In this document: in pieces, positions 43,111 to 51,889 of the stretch
Layout: each line of letters opens with the position of its first letter
Position numbering within the stretch: position 1 is the stretch's first letter
Assembly (NCBI RefSeq): GCF_003046175.1
Contig: NZ_PZZM01000001.1
Coordinates: 2,187,001 to 2,251,000, forward strand
DNA from: Bosea sp. 124
GTDB lineage: Bacteria > Pseudomonadota > Alphaproteobacteria > Rhizobiales > Beijerinckiaceae
DNA: 64,000 nucleotides
Direction: 5' to 3'
Notes under the pieces: generated by a model
What the model saw: the letters and a program-made list of their open reading frames with translations, nothing else
Database searches by the model: none
Told to the model about the DNA's origin: nothing
Translations under genes and position numbers: made by a program

Positions 43111-43600
43111 GGGCGATGCCCCGTCGGCAAGGGGGCGCGAGGAAGGCGATGGTGCCCTGTCGACGCAGGAGCCGTCCTTCCCTCGCGCCACCATCACGGG
43201 GTCGTGCCGGGCGATGCCCCGTCGGCAAGGGGGCGCGAGGGAGGCGATGGGCCTGATCGACACAGGAGCCGTCCTTCCCTCGCGCCACCATCACGGGGGG
43301 CCTGCCGGTCGTCACCCCTTCGGCAAGGGGCGCGAGGAAGGCGATGGGCCTGATCGACACAGGAGCCGTCCTTCCCTCGCGCCACCATCACGGGCTCGCG
43401 CCGGGCGATGCCCCGTCGGCAAGGGAGCGCGAGGAAGGCGATGGTGCCCTGTCGACGCAGCAGCCGTCCTTCCCTCGCGCTCTTCTTCGTCAGGGAACTG
43501 GGAGGCCAGCCCCTAGCCCGTCCTGGGACGGTGCCGGCCCGGTAAGGGCGCGAGGGAAGGATGGGTCTTGATCGAGAAGGTTCAACCCTCTCCTCGCGCC
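43111..43600. repeat. Tandem ~97-bp hairpin repeats
   Basis: Four units begin at 43111, 43209, 43307 and 43403 (periods 98, 98, 96), the last incomplete, plus a diverged fifth at about 43530-43600. Each carries GGCGCGAGG(G)AAGG and, about 30 bases later, CCTTCCCTCGCGCC. Together these form a 13-14 bp stem. The loops fall into two types, TGCCCTGTCGACGCAG and GGCCTGATCGACACAG. Conserved arms with alternating loops imply selection on the hairpin. Confidence 0.85.
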
Positions 43601-43651
43601 AAAACCGACCAGGTCAAATGACACCGCTCCTCAATGGCACGGTGGGCGTCG

Positions 43652-43710
43652 ATTTAATTAATTGGAGGTGGCGGGGGCCAAAGGCCCCCGCCACCTCCAA
43701 TTAATTAAAT
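43652..43710. repeat. Perfect 28-bp palindrome with 3-base loop
   Basis: Left arm 43652-43679 (AT-rich outer half ATTTAATTAATTGG, then GC-rich AGGTGGCGGGGGCC), loop AAA, right arm 43683-43710, the exact reverse complement. It could extrude as a cruciform or fold in single-stranded DNA, like primase-recognition hairpins of IncQ-type plasmids. Confidence 0.9.
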
Positions 43711-43750
43711 TGCCACCGCGCACCATGAGGGCGCAATTTTGGAATGCAAC

Positions 43751-43782
43751 GGGCAATTGATAATTTTCCATTCGAATTGCCC
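43751..43782. repeat. Inverted repeat next to the large palindrome
   Basis: GGGCAATT (43751-43758) and AATTGCCC (43775-43782), with a 16-base AT-rich spacer. Confidence 0.6.
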
Positions 43783-43801
43783 AGGCCATTACCTAGAATG
43801 T

Positions 43802-43824
43802 GCCACGGCCAGTTTGGCCGTGGC
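43802..43824. repeat. 10-bp hairpin near repA end
   Basis: GCCACGGCCA, loop GTT, TGGCCGTGGC. On the plus strand it is followed by AATTAAAA. Part of the same palindrome cluster, possibly a weak terminator for either strand. Confidence 0.55.
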
Positions 43825-43920
43825 AATTAAAAGCGGGATCTTGACCGACATAAGGAGATTGGCGCGCTCAAAATCCGCATAAGCCCCGCCCGGGGGGCTG
43901 CAAAAAAGACGCCAGGCCGT

Positions 43921-45114
43921 CTAACTTGATTCAGATTCGGACCTACCAGCAGGCCTATAAAATTTAACCCGTGCACCACGCTTTCCCGTTGGGCCAAGGT
44001 CAAATTCCTCGAGCAACTTCTGACTGACGAGAGCCTCGAAGGTCTTAACCAGCCAAAGCTGATCGAGTTTGGGATCAAGATTCAGCGCTTCGGCCACCAC
44101 GCGGCCCAGCCACAGCTCATCATTGACCGCCGTCTTCCATGTCAATTCGGCGGCAAGATCCAGGATGATTCCCACCTCATCTTCGGCTGCCGGATCTGTT
44201 CGTGCCGGGCGGACCGGTACGGCAACGGCCGTCCTGCGGATGCGGCCGCTCTTTGGCTGGACTGGAACAAGATCATGCTTCGGATAAAGCTCGATGACGC
44301 CCACATGGTCACCTATCATTCGCGGTCCATTCGCCTGAGGCCCATTTAACAGAGTCCGAGTTCCGAGAGTGACCACATGGCTTCCCTCGGTTCGATGGAA
44401 GTTTGACTTCGTCTCCACGATGCGCACGTGCTTGCCGCCGGGACGGAGGTCCAGGCGCTCGATGACCTCTGCGTCATATACGGGCACCAAGGTCCGGATG
44501 TAGCGGGCAGCGTCGCGGAGCGCGCTTGCACCGCGGGCACCATCACTCCCTTCTCTGGTGTCCTTGGCTTGATGATGCACGAGATGCACTGCGCATTCGC
44601 CCTCACGCGCAATCCGCTTCCAGGCCCTCGCGACCTTGTCGATTTTTGAGTTATCGTTCTCTGACACAGCGTGCGTGCAAATGAACGGATCGACGATAAC
44701 GACATCGATTTTACCCTTGATCGCATTGATAAGGTCTTCGATGACAGCGTCATTTAAGCCGTCAGGCCCGGCAATCTGAATCTGTTGCCTGTCGACACAG
44801 TCGACGTGGAGGTTTTTGCTCCGCCATGCGTGATGTGCAGCGCAAGCTGCCGCGATCCGCCGGTCCATTTCCTCCTTGTCATCCTCGGCACTGAGATACC
44901 AAACCCTCAGGTTCATCGGCTGGTGGCCAAACAACGAAAACCCACCCGCCATCGAGACCGCTTCTGTGATGCAAAGCGTGGATTTTCCTAGTCCGCCCGG
45001 TCCAACCGTTAGAGAAACCTGCCCCATCTGATAGGCCGGACCGCAAAGGAAATTCCGTTGAGGGATCTCGTGGTCATCGAGCCACGTGTAGGGAGTAGGG
45101 GTGAGCGAAGTCAT
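43921..45114 (-). CDS. RepA-like AAA (RecA-fold) hexameric helicase
   Basis: 397 residues. Walker A GPGGLGKST near residue 37-45 (VSLTVGPGGLGKSTLCITEA), VWYLSAEDDKEEMDRR, Walker B DVVIVDPFICTH and VHLVHHQAKDT with the GARGASALRDAARYI block. These are hallmarks of RSF1010 RepA and related AAA_25 ATPases. A winged-helix-like tail follows (LVKTFEALVSQKLLEEFDLG). It would unwind the origin, and the repeat-rich region just downstream is a natural target. Confidence 0.82.
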   Translation of the reverse strand: MTSLTPTPYTWLDDHEIPQRNFLCGPAYQMGQVSLTVGPGGLGKSTLCITEAVSMAGGFSLFGHQPMNLRVWYLSAEDDKEEMDRRIAAACAAHHAWRSKNLHVDCVDRQQIQIAGPDGLNDAVIEDLINAIKGKIDVVIVDPFICTHAVSENDNSKIDKVARAWKRIAREGECAVHLVHHQAKDTREGSDGARGASALRDAARYIRTLVPVYDAEVIERLDLRPGGKHVRIVETKSNFHRTEGSHVVTLGTRTLLNGPQANGPRMIGDHVGVIELYPKHDLVPVQPKSGRIRRTAVAVPVRPARTDPAAEDEVGIILDLAAELTWKTAVNDELWLGRVVAEALNLDPKLDQLWLVKTFEALVSQKLLEEFDLGPTGKRGARVKFYRPAGRSESESS

Positions 45115-45634
45115 GATGGCTCCTGACAGATGTAAATGCCAAAAAGCCGATAGACCCGTTGAGATATCGCTGATTTTTTGCGTGTAAGAGAAGTTAATGG
45201 ATCGGTCAGCTCGCCATCAAATTTCGAATGGCGATGGGTTCACGCAGCGCCTCAGGCTCCGCGCCCAGACGCCCTTGTGACAACAGCACGTCAGACGCGC
45301 ACGAGCATGGCGGCCTGACGCGCAAATGCTGGCGGAAAGCGGGGGCGTCAGCAAGCGGGCTTGGCTTCGCCAGGCAGCGGAGCAACGTTCCGGAGGCAGT
45401 AGGTCCCGCGTCCCGTCTTCTGCGTCGCCATGCTGACGTTCCTGCGCTACCTTGTTGAACCGGTCACGTTGCCGGCGAATTGCAGCCAGCAGACCGGAGA
45501 ACGCAGCATTCTCCCGCCCCGGCCGACTGGCGTCTGATATGCCCGATTCTTTTGCAGAGGCGGTCTACCGACCGCCGGGGTAGCACCGCGGCGTCGACGC
45601 AGCTACGACAGAGGCTCAGGCACGGGACACGATT
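45115..45634. other. Non-coding stretch
   Basis: About 520 bp between the helicase gene and the defence genes. No gene seen. It probably carries the repA promoter and the junction between the transfer module and the defence module. Confidence 0.45.
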
Positions 45635-45904
45635 TTGAAGAGACTGCAGGACGGTCAGTATCCATTTCGGGAAGAATATTACCCGCTGACCGCCATGGTG
45701 ATGACCGAGGCGCCGCCGGAGCTGGAGGTGTTTCTGGCAGCGCAGGCGAAAGCCAGCGGCATCAAGATTGTCCGCGACGAACCGGTGGAGCTGGTCTGCG
45801 CGGCGCCGGACATGGAAACCAACCGGTTTATGGTGTTCTGGCCGTCCGGTTCGGAGCGCATGCACCTTCTGGTGCCGAGGCATCTGGCCACGGGCTTGGC
45901 CTGA
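45635..45904 (+). CDS. Hypothetical protein upstream of methyltransferase
   Basis: 89 residues from a TTG at 45635. The pattern LTAMVMTEAPPELEVFLAAQ, IVRDEPVELVCAAPDM and NRFMVFWPSGSERMHLLV is alpha/beta. It ends 108 bases before the methyltransferase. It could be a control protein or the tail of a truncated gene. Its family is not recognised and no strong ribosome site is visible. Confidence 0.4.
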   Translation: MKRLQDGQYPFREEYYPLTAMVMTEAPPELEVFLAAQAKASGIKIVRDEPVELVCAAPDMETNRFMVFWPSGSERMHLLVPRHLATGLA

Positions 45905-46011
45905 CTGGGCCAGCAGGCACCGAAACCTCCTGTTAAAACCTGCCCAATAAAAGAACAATTCATGAACATCGGCATTGCCCGGCGGGAAGGCTGGTGCCAG
46001 ACTGACGGCAA

Positions 46012-47298
46012 ATGACACAGATAAAGCGAATCGGCTCCCGCATGCGCCCCAGCCAGAAAACCGAGTTCACCCGCCTGCATGAGCAGGCCGGCATGACGTT
46101 CGAGGAAGCCGTCGCCTTTCTGGCGGTGTCGGAGAGAACGGCACAGCGTTACCAGAGCGGCGAGCGCGAGCCGACCCGCTTGGGTCTGCGGATGCTGAAA
46201 CAGGCAGCTGCGAAGCGATGTGCGCCGATCGAGACCGGTCGGCCGGCATTCCGGTTCATCGACCTGTTCGCCGGCATCGGCGGGCTGCGCATGGGGTTCG
46301 AGACCATCGGCGGGCGCTGCGTGTTTACGTCCGAGTGGGATCTGCATTCGCAGAAAACTTACGCGATGAATTTCCCCGACAATCACCCGATCGCGGGCGA
46401 CATCCGGGAGTTCTCGAAAGATCCCGGCACCATTCCCGAGCACGACGTGCTGCTGGCGGGCTTTCCCTGTCAGCCGTTCTCGATTGCCGGCGTTTCCAAG
46501 AAAAACTCACTGGGCCGGCCGCACGGATTCCTGTGCGACACACAGGGCACCCTGTTCTTCGACACCGCCCAGATCATTGCCCACCACAAGCCGGCGGCGT
46601 TTCTCCTGGAGAACGTGAAGAACCTTGAGGGGCATGATGGTGGACGAACCTTCGCCACCATCATGAACGTCCTGAAAAACGAGCTGGGCTATCACGTTCA
46701 GCACCGGGTCATCAGTTCGGAGCCCTGGGTTCCCCAGAAGCGCCAGCGGGTGTTTATCGTCGGTTTCCGCGAGCCGAATGACTTTGATTTGAAGGCACTT
46801 AAGCTGCCGTTGGCCGAGAACGGGCCAAAGCTGGGCTCGATCCTGCTGCCGCCCGACCAGGTCGATCCGAAATACACCCTCACGCCCAAGCTCTGGCAGT
46901 ATCTCCAGGAATACAAGAAGAAGCACAATGCCGCCGGCAACGGCTTCGGCTTCAGCCTGTTCGGCCCGAATGATGTCTCCCGGACCCTCTCGGCGCGGTA
47001 TTACAAGGACGGGTCCGAGGTCCTGATCGACCAGCCCGGCCAGCGTCCCCGGCGCCTGACGCCCCAGGAGTGCGCCAGGCTGATGGGCTTCGAGCGCCCC
47101 GGCCAACCGTTCCGGATTCCGGTATCCGACACCCAGGCCTATCGCCAGTTCGGCAATGCGGTGGTGGTGCCGGTGGTGGAGTTCGTGGCCGCTGCCATGC
47201 GGCCCTACATCGAGGCCGCCCTGGCCAAACAGGCCGCGCGACCCGCACCCCAGGCCTATGTCCGTGAACGCGCGGAGCCGATCGCTGCTCATGGCTGA
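46012..47298 (+). CDS. DNA (cytosine-5) methyltransferase of a type II R-M system
   Basis: 428 residues. An N-terminal helix-turn-helix (TFEEAVAFLAVSERTAQRYQ, residues 29-48) may regulate its own gene. The C5-MTase motifs follow: I FIDLFAGIGGLRMGFE, IV AGFPCQPFS with catalytic Cys153, VI LLENVKNLEGH, VIII QKRQRVFIVGF and X QFGNAVVVPVVEF. With Vsr and an MvaI/BcnI-type nuclease it forms a complete system; by analogy with Dcm and MvaI it may recognise CCWGG or CCSGG. A start at M11 is also possible. Confidence 0.92.
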   Translation: MTQIKRIGSRMRPSQKTEFTRLHEQAGMTFEEAVAFLAVSERTAQRYQSGEREPTRLGLRMLKQAAAKRCAPIETGRPAFRFIDLFAGIGGLRMGFETIGGRCVFTSEWDLHSQKTYAMNFPDNHPIAGDIREFSKDPGTIPEHDVLLAGFPCQPFSIAGVSKKNSLGRPHGFLCDTQGTLFFDTAQIIAHHKPAAFLLENVKNLEGHDGGRTFATIMNVLKNELGYHVQHRVISSEPWVPQKRQRVFIVGFREPNDFDLKALKLPLAENGPKLGSILLPPDQVDPKYTLTPKLWQYLQEYKKKHNAAGNGFGFSLFGPNDVSRTLSARYYKDGSEVLIDQPGQRPRRLTPQECARLMGFERPGQPFRIPVSDTQAYRQFGNAVVVPVVEFVAAAMRPYIEAALAKQAARPAPQAYVRERAEPIAAHG

Positions 47299-47746
47299 CA
47301 CGGTCTCGCCCGAGGTTCGCAGCCGGATGATGTCCGGTATTCGCGGGCGTGACACCAAGCCGGAAATGATATTGCGGAAGGGGCTGCATGCGGCCGGCTT
47401 CCGGTTCCGTCTGCACGACCGGGCGTTGCCAGGCCGGCCGGATATGGTGTTCCCGCGCCGGCGGGCGGTTCTCTTTGCCCATGGCTGCTTCTGGCATGGG
47501 CACGACTGCCACCTGTTCCGCTGGCCGGCATCCCGCGATGAGTTCTGGCGGACGAAGATCCGCCGGAACCAAGAAGTCGACGAGCGTGCTACAGAGCACC
47601 TGGGCGCCGCCGGCTGGCGCCATGGCGTCGTCTGGGAGTGCGCTTTGAAGGGCAGGACCCGGCTGCCGCTCGCGGACGTGATCGAGGCCTGTGCCTCGTG
47701 GCTGCGCAGCGACGTGCCGACGCTGGAAATCCGGGGCCTCGCATGA
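47291..47746 (+). CDS. vsr: Very-short-patch repair endonuclease (Vsr)
   Basis: 151 residues from the ATG at 47291. It repairs T:G mismatches arising from 5-methylcytosine deamination. Catalytic Asp51 (GRPDMVFP), His64 (FAHGCF) and His69 (WHGHDCH) fall at exactly the E. coli Vsr positions. The N-terminal RSRMMSGIRGRDTKPEM is also canonical. It overlaps the methyltransferase by 8 bases and the endonuclease start by 4, so one transcript serves all three. Confidence 0.95.
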   Translation: MADTVSPEVRSRMMSGIRGRDTKPEMILRKGLHAAGFRFRLHDRALPGRPDMVFPRRRAVLFAHGCFWHGHDCHLFRWPASRDEFWRTKIRRNQEVDERATEHLGAAGWRHGVVWECALKGRTRLPLADVIEACASWLRSDVPTLEIRGLA

Positions 47747-49074
47747 GCAACGCCCTGCCCAATCTCAGCCTTGAAATGCTCCGGCGGATGATGGTCGCCC
47801 ATGGCGTCCAGCAGCTGCTCGTGAAGGAGCTTGCCGCAAACGACAACTCCAAGAACCAGCCCTATCTGGGCGGCAGCCTCGACATCCTGAACCTGTTGCC
47901 CATGGGCGAGGTCCGGGAGGAAACCACGGCCGCCGGCCGGAGCGGGCTGAAGGCGCCGCTGCCGTTTTCATGGCTGAGGGAAGACGGAACGCTTACCGAG
48001 GCGCCGAACACCCAGCTGATCCTCTATCCGCAGTATCCGGAGATCCGCCTGTCGGGCTTCCTGAAAGGGACGCGCGGCGGCCCCAATGAGCTGATGACCG
48101 CCCGCCAGGCGGGGCGCCTTTTGTTTTTTGGCATCACGGCCGATCGCCGGATTATTGGCTGGGTTACGGCGCCGGACAGCCCGCTTGCCGATGAAATCCG
48201 GGCCCTTGGCGAGCTGCAGCGCACCGGCATCTTCCAGCACGTCCCGATCGGCACGGCCGACACCTCTCGGGACCGGCTGCTGCGAAAGCTGCGCGATATC
48301 CATGGTCTCGGCTGGTTGCCTTCGCAGCGGCTCTATACCGGCGGTGTGGTCGGTCCTTGCACCGGCACCAACTGCGGCGGCTACACCCTGGAATCCCACC
48401 TCGACATCGTGCCGAACGGCCGCGCCGAGCCCGACTTTGAGGGTTGGGAAATCAAGGGGCACACGGTCACCGACTTCGTCCGGTATTCCAGCGGGCCGCT
48501 GACGCTGATGACCCCCGAGCCAACAGGCGGCTATTACAAATCGGACGGGCCCGAGGCGTTCGTCAGGAAATACGGCTATGCCGACAAGGCCGGCCGGCCC
48601 GATCGCCTGAACTTCGGCGGTATTCACAAGCTCGGGGAGACCCATGCCGGCACCGGCCTGACCATGCAGTTCATCGGCTACGATCCGGCCAAAAACCGCA
48701 TCACGGACCCAAAGGGCGGGTTCACGCTGGCAGATGCTGCCGGCAACGAGGCAGCGACATGGCATTTCGCCGGGTTGCTGGCCCATTGGAACAAGAAGCA
48801 CGCCAAGGCGGCATATGTGCCGTTCAAGGCCCGCATGGAGCCTGATCAGCAGTACAGCTATGGCGCCCGCGTCCGGCTCGGCGAGGACACCGACTTCCTG
48901 CGCTTCCTGCAGGCGATGGCGCTGCGGAAGGTGTATTACGATCCGGGCATCAAGGTGGAAGGGGCATCGACCGCTCGGCCGACCGTGAAGCGGCGAAGCC
49001 AGTTCCGCATCCGCTCGAATGACATTCCGTCCCTCTATGCGTCGATGACCGAAACAGACGTCATGGTGGTGTGA
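47743..49074 (+). CDS. MvaI/BcnI-family type II restriction endonuclease
   Basis: 443 residues from the ATG at 47743, overlapping vsr (ATGA). The nuclease core is YTLESHLDIVPNG (Glu in ESHL), PDFEGWEIKGHTV (Asp and E-x-K of the PD-(D/E)XK signature), then GGYYKSDGPEAFVRKYGY and FGGIHKLGETHAG. This arrangement is that of MvaI/BcnI-like enzymes, which cleave CCWGG or CCSGG as monomers. Longer than MvaI (about 250), with an extra N-terminal half of about 170 residues. Its order MTase-Vsr-REase is compact and complete. Confidence 0.85.
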   Translation: MSNALPNLSLEMLRRMMVAHGVQQLLVKELAANDNSKNQPYLGGSLDILNLLPMGEVREETTAAGRSGLKAPLPFSWLREDGTLTEAPNTQLILYPQYPEIRLSGFLKGTRGGPNELMTARQAGRLLFFGITADRRIIGWVTAPDSPLADEIRALGELQRTGIFQHVPIGTADTSRDRLLRKLRDIHGLGWLPSQRLYTGGVVGPCTGTNCGGYTLESHLDIVPNGRAEPDFEGWEIKGHTVTDFVRYSSGPLTLMTPEPTGGYYKSDGPEAFVRKYGYADKAGRPDRLNFGGIHKLGETHAGTGLTMQFIGYDPAKNRITDPKGGFTLADAAGNEAATWHFAGLLAHWNKKHAKAAYVPFKARMEPDQQYSYGARVRLGEDTDFLRFLQAMALRKVYYDPGIKVEGASTARPTVKRRSQFRIRSNDIPSLYASMTETDVMVV

Positions 49075-49078
49075 CCGG

Positions 49079-50101
49079 ATGGATCTCGATGGCATCGCAA
49101 AACTTGCCCAGAGCTGCTTTGCCAGCAATCCGGTGATCGTGCTCGGAAGTGGGGCTTCCGCAGCTCACCAACTCCCGGGAATGGACGCGCTCAGGGACCA
49201 CCTGACCGCCAACATTGTCGCGGAGGGCGCCGAGGAAATCGCATCGTGGAACGCCGTCAGGCAGTCGTTGGATGCGGGGGAGCATCTGGAGCAGGCGCTG
49301 ATCGGCAAGGATTTGCCTGTGGCACTGACGCGAAAGATTGTTGCCGGAACCTGGCAGTGCATCAACATCGGCGACAAGGCGTTATTCCAGCGCGCCATGA
49401 CCGCGGACGAAGCATTTCCTTTGGGTTCCCTGCTGGCCGCTCTCTTTCGCAGCAGCAACAAGACAGTCGATATCGTCACTACAAACTATGACCGCGTCGC
49501 CGAGTATGCCTGCAATTCGGCAGATCTACTGTTCTCGGCAGGCTTTGTACCTGGCTACCTTCAGGCGCGTGAAGGCGTCGACCCGGTGTGCTTCTCGCGA
49601 GCCGGCAAGCAAATGAGGGCTGTCAGGATATGGAAGGTTCACGGCTCGCTTGACTGGTTTGAAAGAGCCGATGGCAGCACTGTTGCCGCGCCACTTTTCG
49701 ATCTTCCAAACGCTGCGCTTACACCCCTCATCGTCACGCCGGGGTTCAACAAGTTTGAGCGCACCCATGATGAACCATTTCGTTCTGCGATTCAGGGCGC
49801 CGACAGGGCCCTCGAGAATGCAGAAGCGTTCTTGTGCGCAGGCTTCGGATTCAGGGACACCCACATCGAACCCAAGATGCTGGGCCGATGCAGGCAGAAA
49901 AGCCTCCCCGTAACCGTTCTGGCGCGGTCGCTTACCGACGAGGCCCGCACGTTTCTGCGGATGAAGGCCGGCGCCAAATACCTTGGCATTGAGCGTAATG
50001 GTACCGGGTCGAAAATATATGTAGCCGAGCATCCGGATGGAATTGATATTGCAGATCAAGATTTCTGGTCTTTGGACGGATTTCAAAAACTAGTAATTTG
50101 A
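49079..50101 (+). CDS. SIR2-domain protein of a SIR2-HerA defence system
   Basis: 340 residues. NAD-binding VIVLGSGASAAHQLPGMDAL, catalytic Asn136 in IVTTNYDRVAEYA and His188 in KVHGSLDWF; Cys-type zinc ligands are absent, as in SIR2_2 defence proteins. In such systems the SIR2 protein destroys NAD+ or DNA when triggered by phage. It begins 4 bases after the endonuclease stop and ends 9 bases before the herA-like gene. AT content is higher than in the R-M genes. Confidence 0.88.
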   Translation: MDLDGIAKLAQSCFASNPVIVLGSGASAAHQLPGMDALRDHLTANIVAEGAEEIASWNAVRQSLDAGEHLEQALIGKDLPVALTRKIVAGTWQCINIGDKALFQRAMTADEAFPLGSLLAALFRSSNKTVDIVTTNYDRVAEYACNSADLLFSAGFVPGYLQAREGVDPVCFSRAGKQMRAVRIWKVHGSLDWFERADGSTVAAPLFDLPNAALTPLIVTPGFNKFERTHDEPFRSAIQGADRALENAEAFLCAGFGFRDTHIEPKMLGRCRQKSLPVTVLARSLTDEARTFLRMKAGAKYLGIERNGTGSKIYVAEHPDGIDIADQDFWSLDGFQKLVI

Positions 50102-50110
50102 GGGGGAAAC

Positions 50111-51865
50111 ATGCCGATTTTTGATTTTAAGGACGAAGACGCATTAGGCTGCGTCATTTCAGTCGATACAGCTACTGTGACCATTCGCGTCGATGCCATC
50201 GATCGCCTACGCCGGATTCAGGTCAATCGGCTTACGGTTTTGCAAAGCAGCCGGGCCGGGCAGCACCTCATTGGGATCGTGACCCGGATAACCCGGCGGG
50301 CGGATGATCGCGCCGACGAGCCGATTGGTGAAGTCGATCCGATTGACCAGGTGCTCCCTCAGAATAACCTCGTCAGGATCACATTGATCGGTACGCTGCT
50401 GGACCGCGTTGGAACGAAAGAGAACGTGTTCCGGCGGACGCTGGAGACGGTGCCCGAAATTGATGCGAACTGCTTTGCCCTCGAGGGCGAGCGTCTGACA
50501 CAGTTTATGCAGGTCATCTCGAATGTCGGAGCTGACGGTCCACGCCTGTCGCTGGGCTCGTTCACCCTTGACGATGAGGCGGTTGCCTACCTGAACGGGA
50601 ACAAGCTTTTCCAGCGCCATGCCGTCATTGTCGGTGGCACCGGTTCCGGCAAATCGTGGACGACAGCACGCTTGCTGGATCAGGTCGCCCAGCTGCCTCA
50701 GGCCAATGTCATCCTTTTCGACATCCATGGCGAATATAAGCCACTTGTGGGCGATGAATTCCGCCACTACCGCATTGCGGGGCCCGTCGATCTCGAGAAG
50801 GGAACCGGGCTGGCCGAGGGCGTATTGCACCTTCCATACTGGTTGCTCGGCTACGAGGCGCTGATCTCTCTGTTCGTTGACCGGACAGACCAGAATGCCC
50901 CCAACCAGTCGATGATGATGACGCGCTGCATCACGGACGCCAAAAGAGCCACGCTCGCGGATCCGGCACACGCCGATATTCTAGCGAACTTCACGATCGA
51001 TAGCCCTGTCCCGTTCGATATCTCAGCGGTTCTGACTGAGCTTGGCCGACTCAACGAAGAAATGGTGCCCGGCGCCAAGGCCGGGACCGAGAAGCAAGGG
51101 CCGTACTTTGACAAGCTCAGTCGCCTTATTGCGAGGCTGGAGGCCAAACGTCAGGATCGGCGCCTCGGGTTCATTTTCCAGCCCCCCGCGCAGTGCATGG
51201 ATATGGGCTGGCTCGCCGAGGTGGTTCATCTGCTGATCTGCGGCCGTGGCGCGCAGGCGGATGCCAAGGGCGGCATCAAAATCATCGACTTTTCCGAGGT
51301 TCCCTCTGACGTCCTGCCGTTGATGGTCAGCCTTCTGGCCCGGCTGGTGTTTACGACCAATCAGTGGACAGAACAGGCCGATCGGCACCCGATAGCGCTC
51401 CTGTGCGATGAAGCTCATCTTTATATCCCGGAGCGCGCCGCTGCCGACAGCAGCGACGCCGTTTCGGTCGAAATTTTTGAACGGATTGCGAAAGAGGGTC
51501 GGAAATATGGGATCGGGCTGGTTGTCATCAGTCAGCGCCCGGCCGAGGTAAACCGTACCGTACTCAGCCAGTGCAACAACGTCATCGCCATGAGGCTGAC
51601 CAACGGCGACGACCAAACCGTCATCCGCAGGTTGCTGCCTGACAGTCTCGGCAGCTTCGGCGACCTGTTGCCTGTGCTAGACATCGGCGAGGCGCTTGTC
51701 GTGGGTGATGCGAGCCTGCTGCCAACGCGCGTGCGCGTTGCCGAGCCACGTCACAAGCCGAACAGCCAGACCGTAGCGTTCTGGGACTGCTGGAACGAGG
51801 GGGCATTCAAGGGTGATGCGCCGAAGTCAGTCAAAGCGTGGAGGCGACAGAGCTTTCAGGTCTAA
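50111..51865 (+). CDS. herA: HerA-like hexameric ATPase/translocase of SIR2-HerA system
   Basis: 584 residues. An N-terminal HAS-barrel-like region (QSSRAGQHLIGIVTRITRRA), Walker A VGGTGSGKS at about 174-182, VILFDIHGEYKPL, Walker B LLCDEAHLYIPE near residue 434 and SQRPAEVNRTVLSQCNN. The FtsK/HerA fold forms a hexameric ring around DNA. Paired with the SIR2 gene it forms the known anti-phage complex in which HerA oligomers control the NADase or nuclease activity. A GGGGGAAAC ribosome site precedes the ATG. Confidence 0.92.
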   Translation: MPIFDFKDEDALGCVISVDTATVTIRVDAIDRLRRIQVNRLTVLQSSRAGQHLIGIVTRITRRADDRADEPIGEVDPIDQVLPQNNLVRITLIGTLLDRVGTKENVFRRTLETVPEIDANCFALEGERLTQFMQVISNVGADGPRLSLGSFTLDDEAVAYLNGNKLFQRHAVIVGGTGSGKSWTTARLLDQVAQLPQANVILFDIHGEYKPLVGDEFRHYRIAGPVDLEKGTGLAEGVLHLPYWLLGYEALISLFVDRTDQNAPNQSMMMTRCITDAKRATLADPAHADILANFTIDSPVPFDISAVLTELGRLNEEMVPGAKAGTEKQGPYFDKLSRLIARLEAKRQDRRLGFIFQPPAQCMDMGWLAEVVHLLICGRGAQADAKGGIKIIDFSEVPSDVLPLMVSLLARLVFTTNQWTEQADRHPIALLCDEAHLYIPERAAADSSDAVSVEIFERIAKEGRKYGIGLVVISQRPAEVNRTVLSQCNNVIAMRLTNGDDQTVIRRLLPDSLGSFGDLLPVLDIGEALVVGDASLLPTRVRVAEPRHKPNSQTVAFWDCWNEGAFKGDAPKSVKAWRRQSFQV

Positions 51866-51889
51866 TGAAGACTGATTGATCAGCTCAAC

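Larger units (their letters stand above)
42666..43920. other. Large non-coding region, candidate replication origin
   Basis: About 1.25 kb without a credible gene between the 41817 gene and the RepA-like helicase gene. It comprises an AT-rich stretch (about 42700-42860), tandem ~97-bp hairpin repeats (43111-43600), a perfect 28-bp palindrome and two smaller hairpins. Helicase-dependent plasmid origins place iterons and single-strand hairpins next to repA, so an oriV is a reasonable reading. The long spurious ORFs over the repeats are rejected. Confidence 0.5.

Noticed and set aside
43111..43480. Possible CRISPR array
   Set aside because: Units are about 97 bp with internal hairpins and nearly identical throughout. 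There are no unique 30-40 bp spacers and no cas genes nearby.
43001..43571. Long overlapping ORFs across the repeat region (for example 43001-43516)
   Set aside because: They exist because the ~97-bp repeats lack stops in several frames at once. Composition and lack of a ribosome site argue against coding.
43652..43710. 28-bp palindrome as an ordinary terminator
   Set aside because: The stem is far longer than needed, the AT-rich part lies in the stem itself and no T-run follows on either strand.
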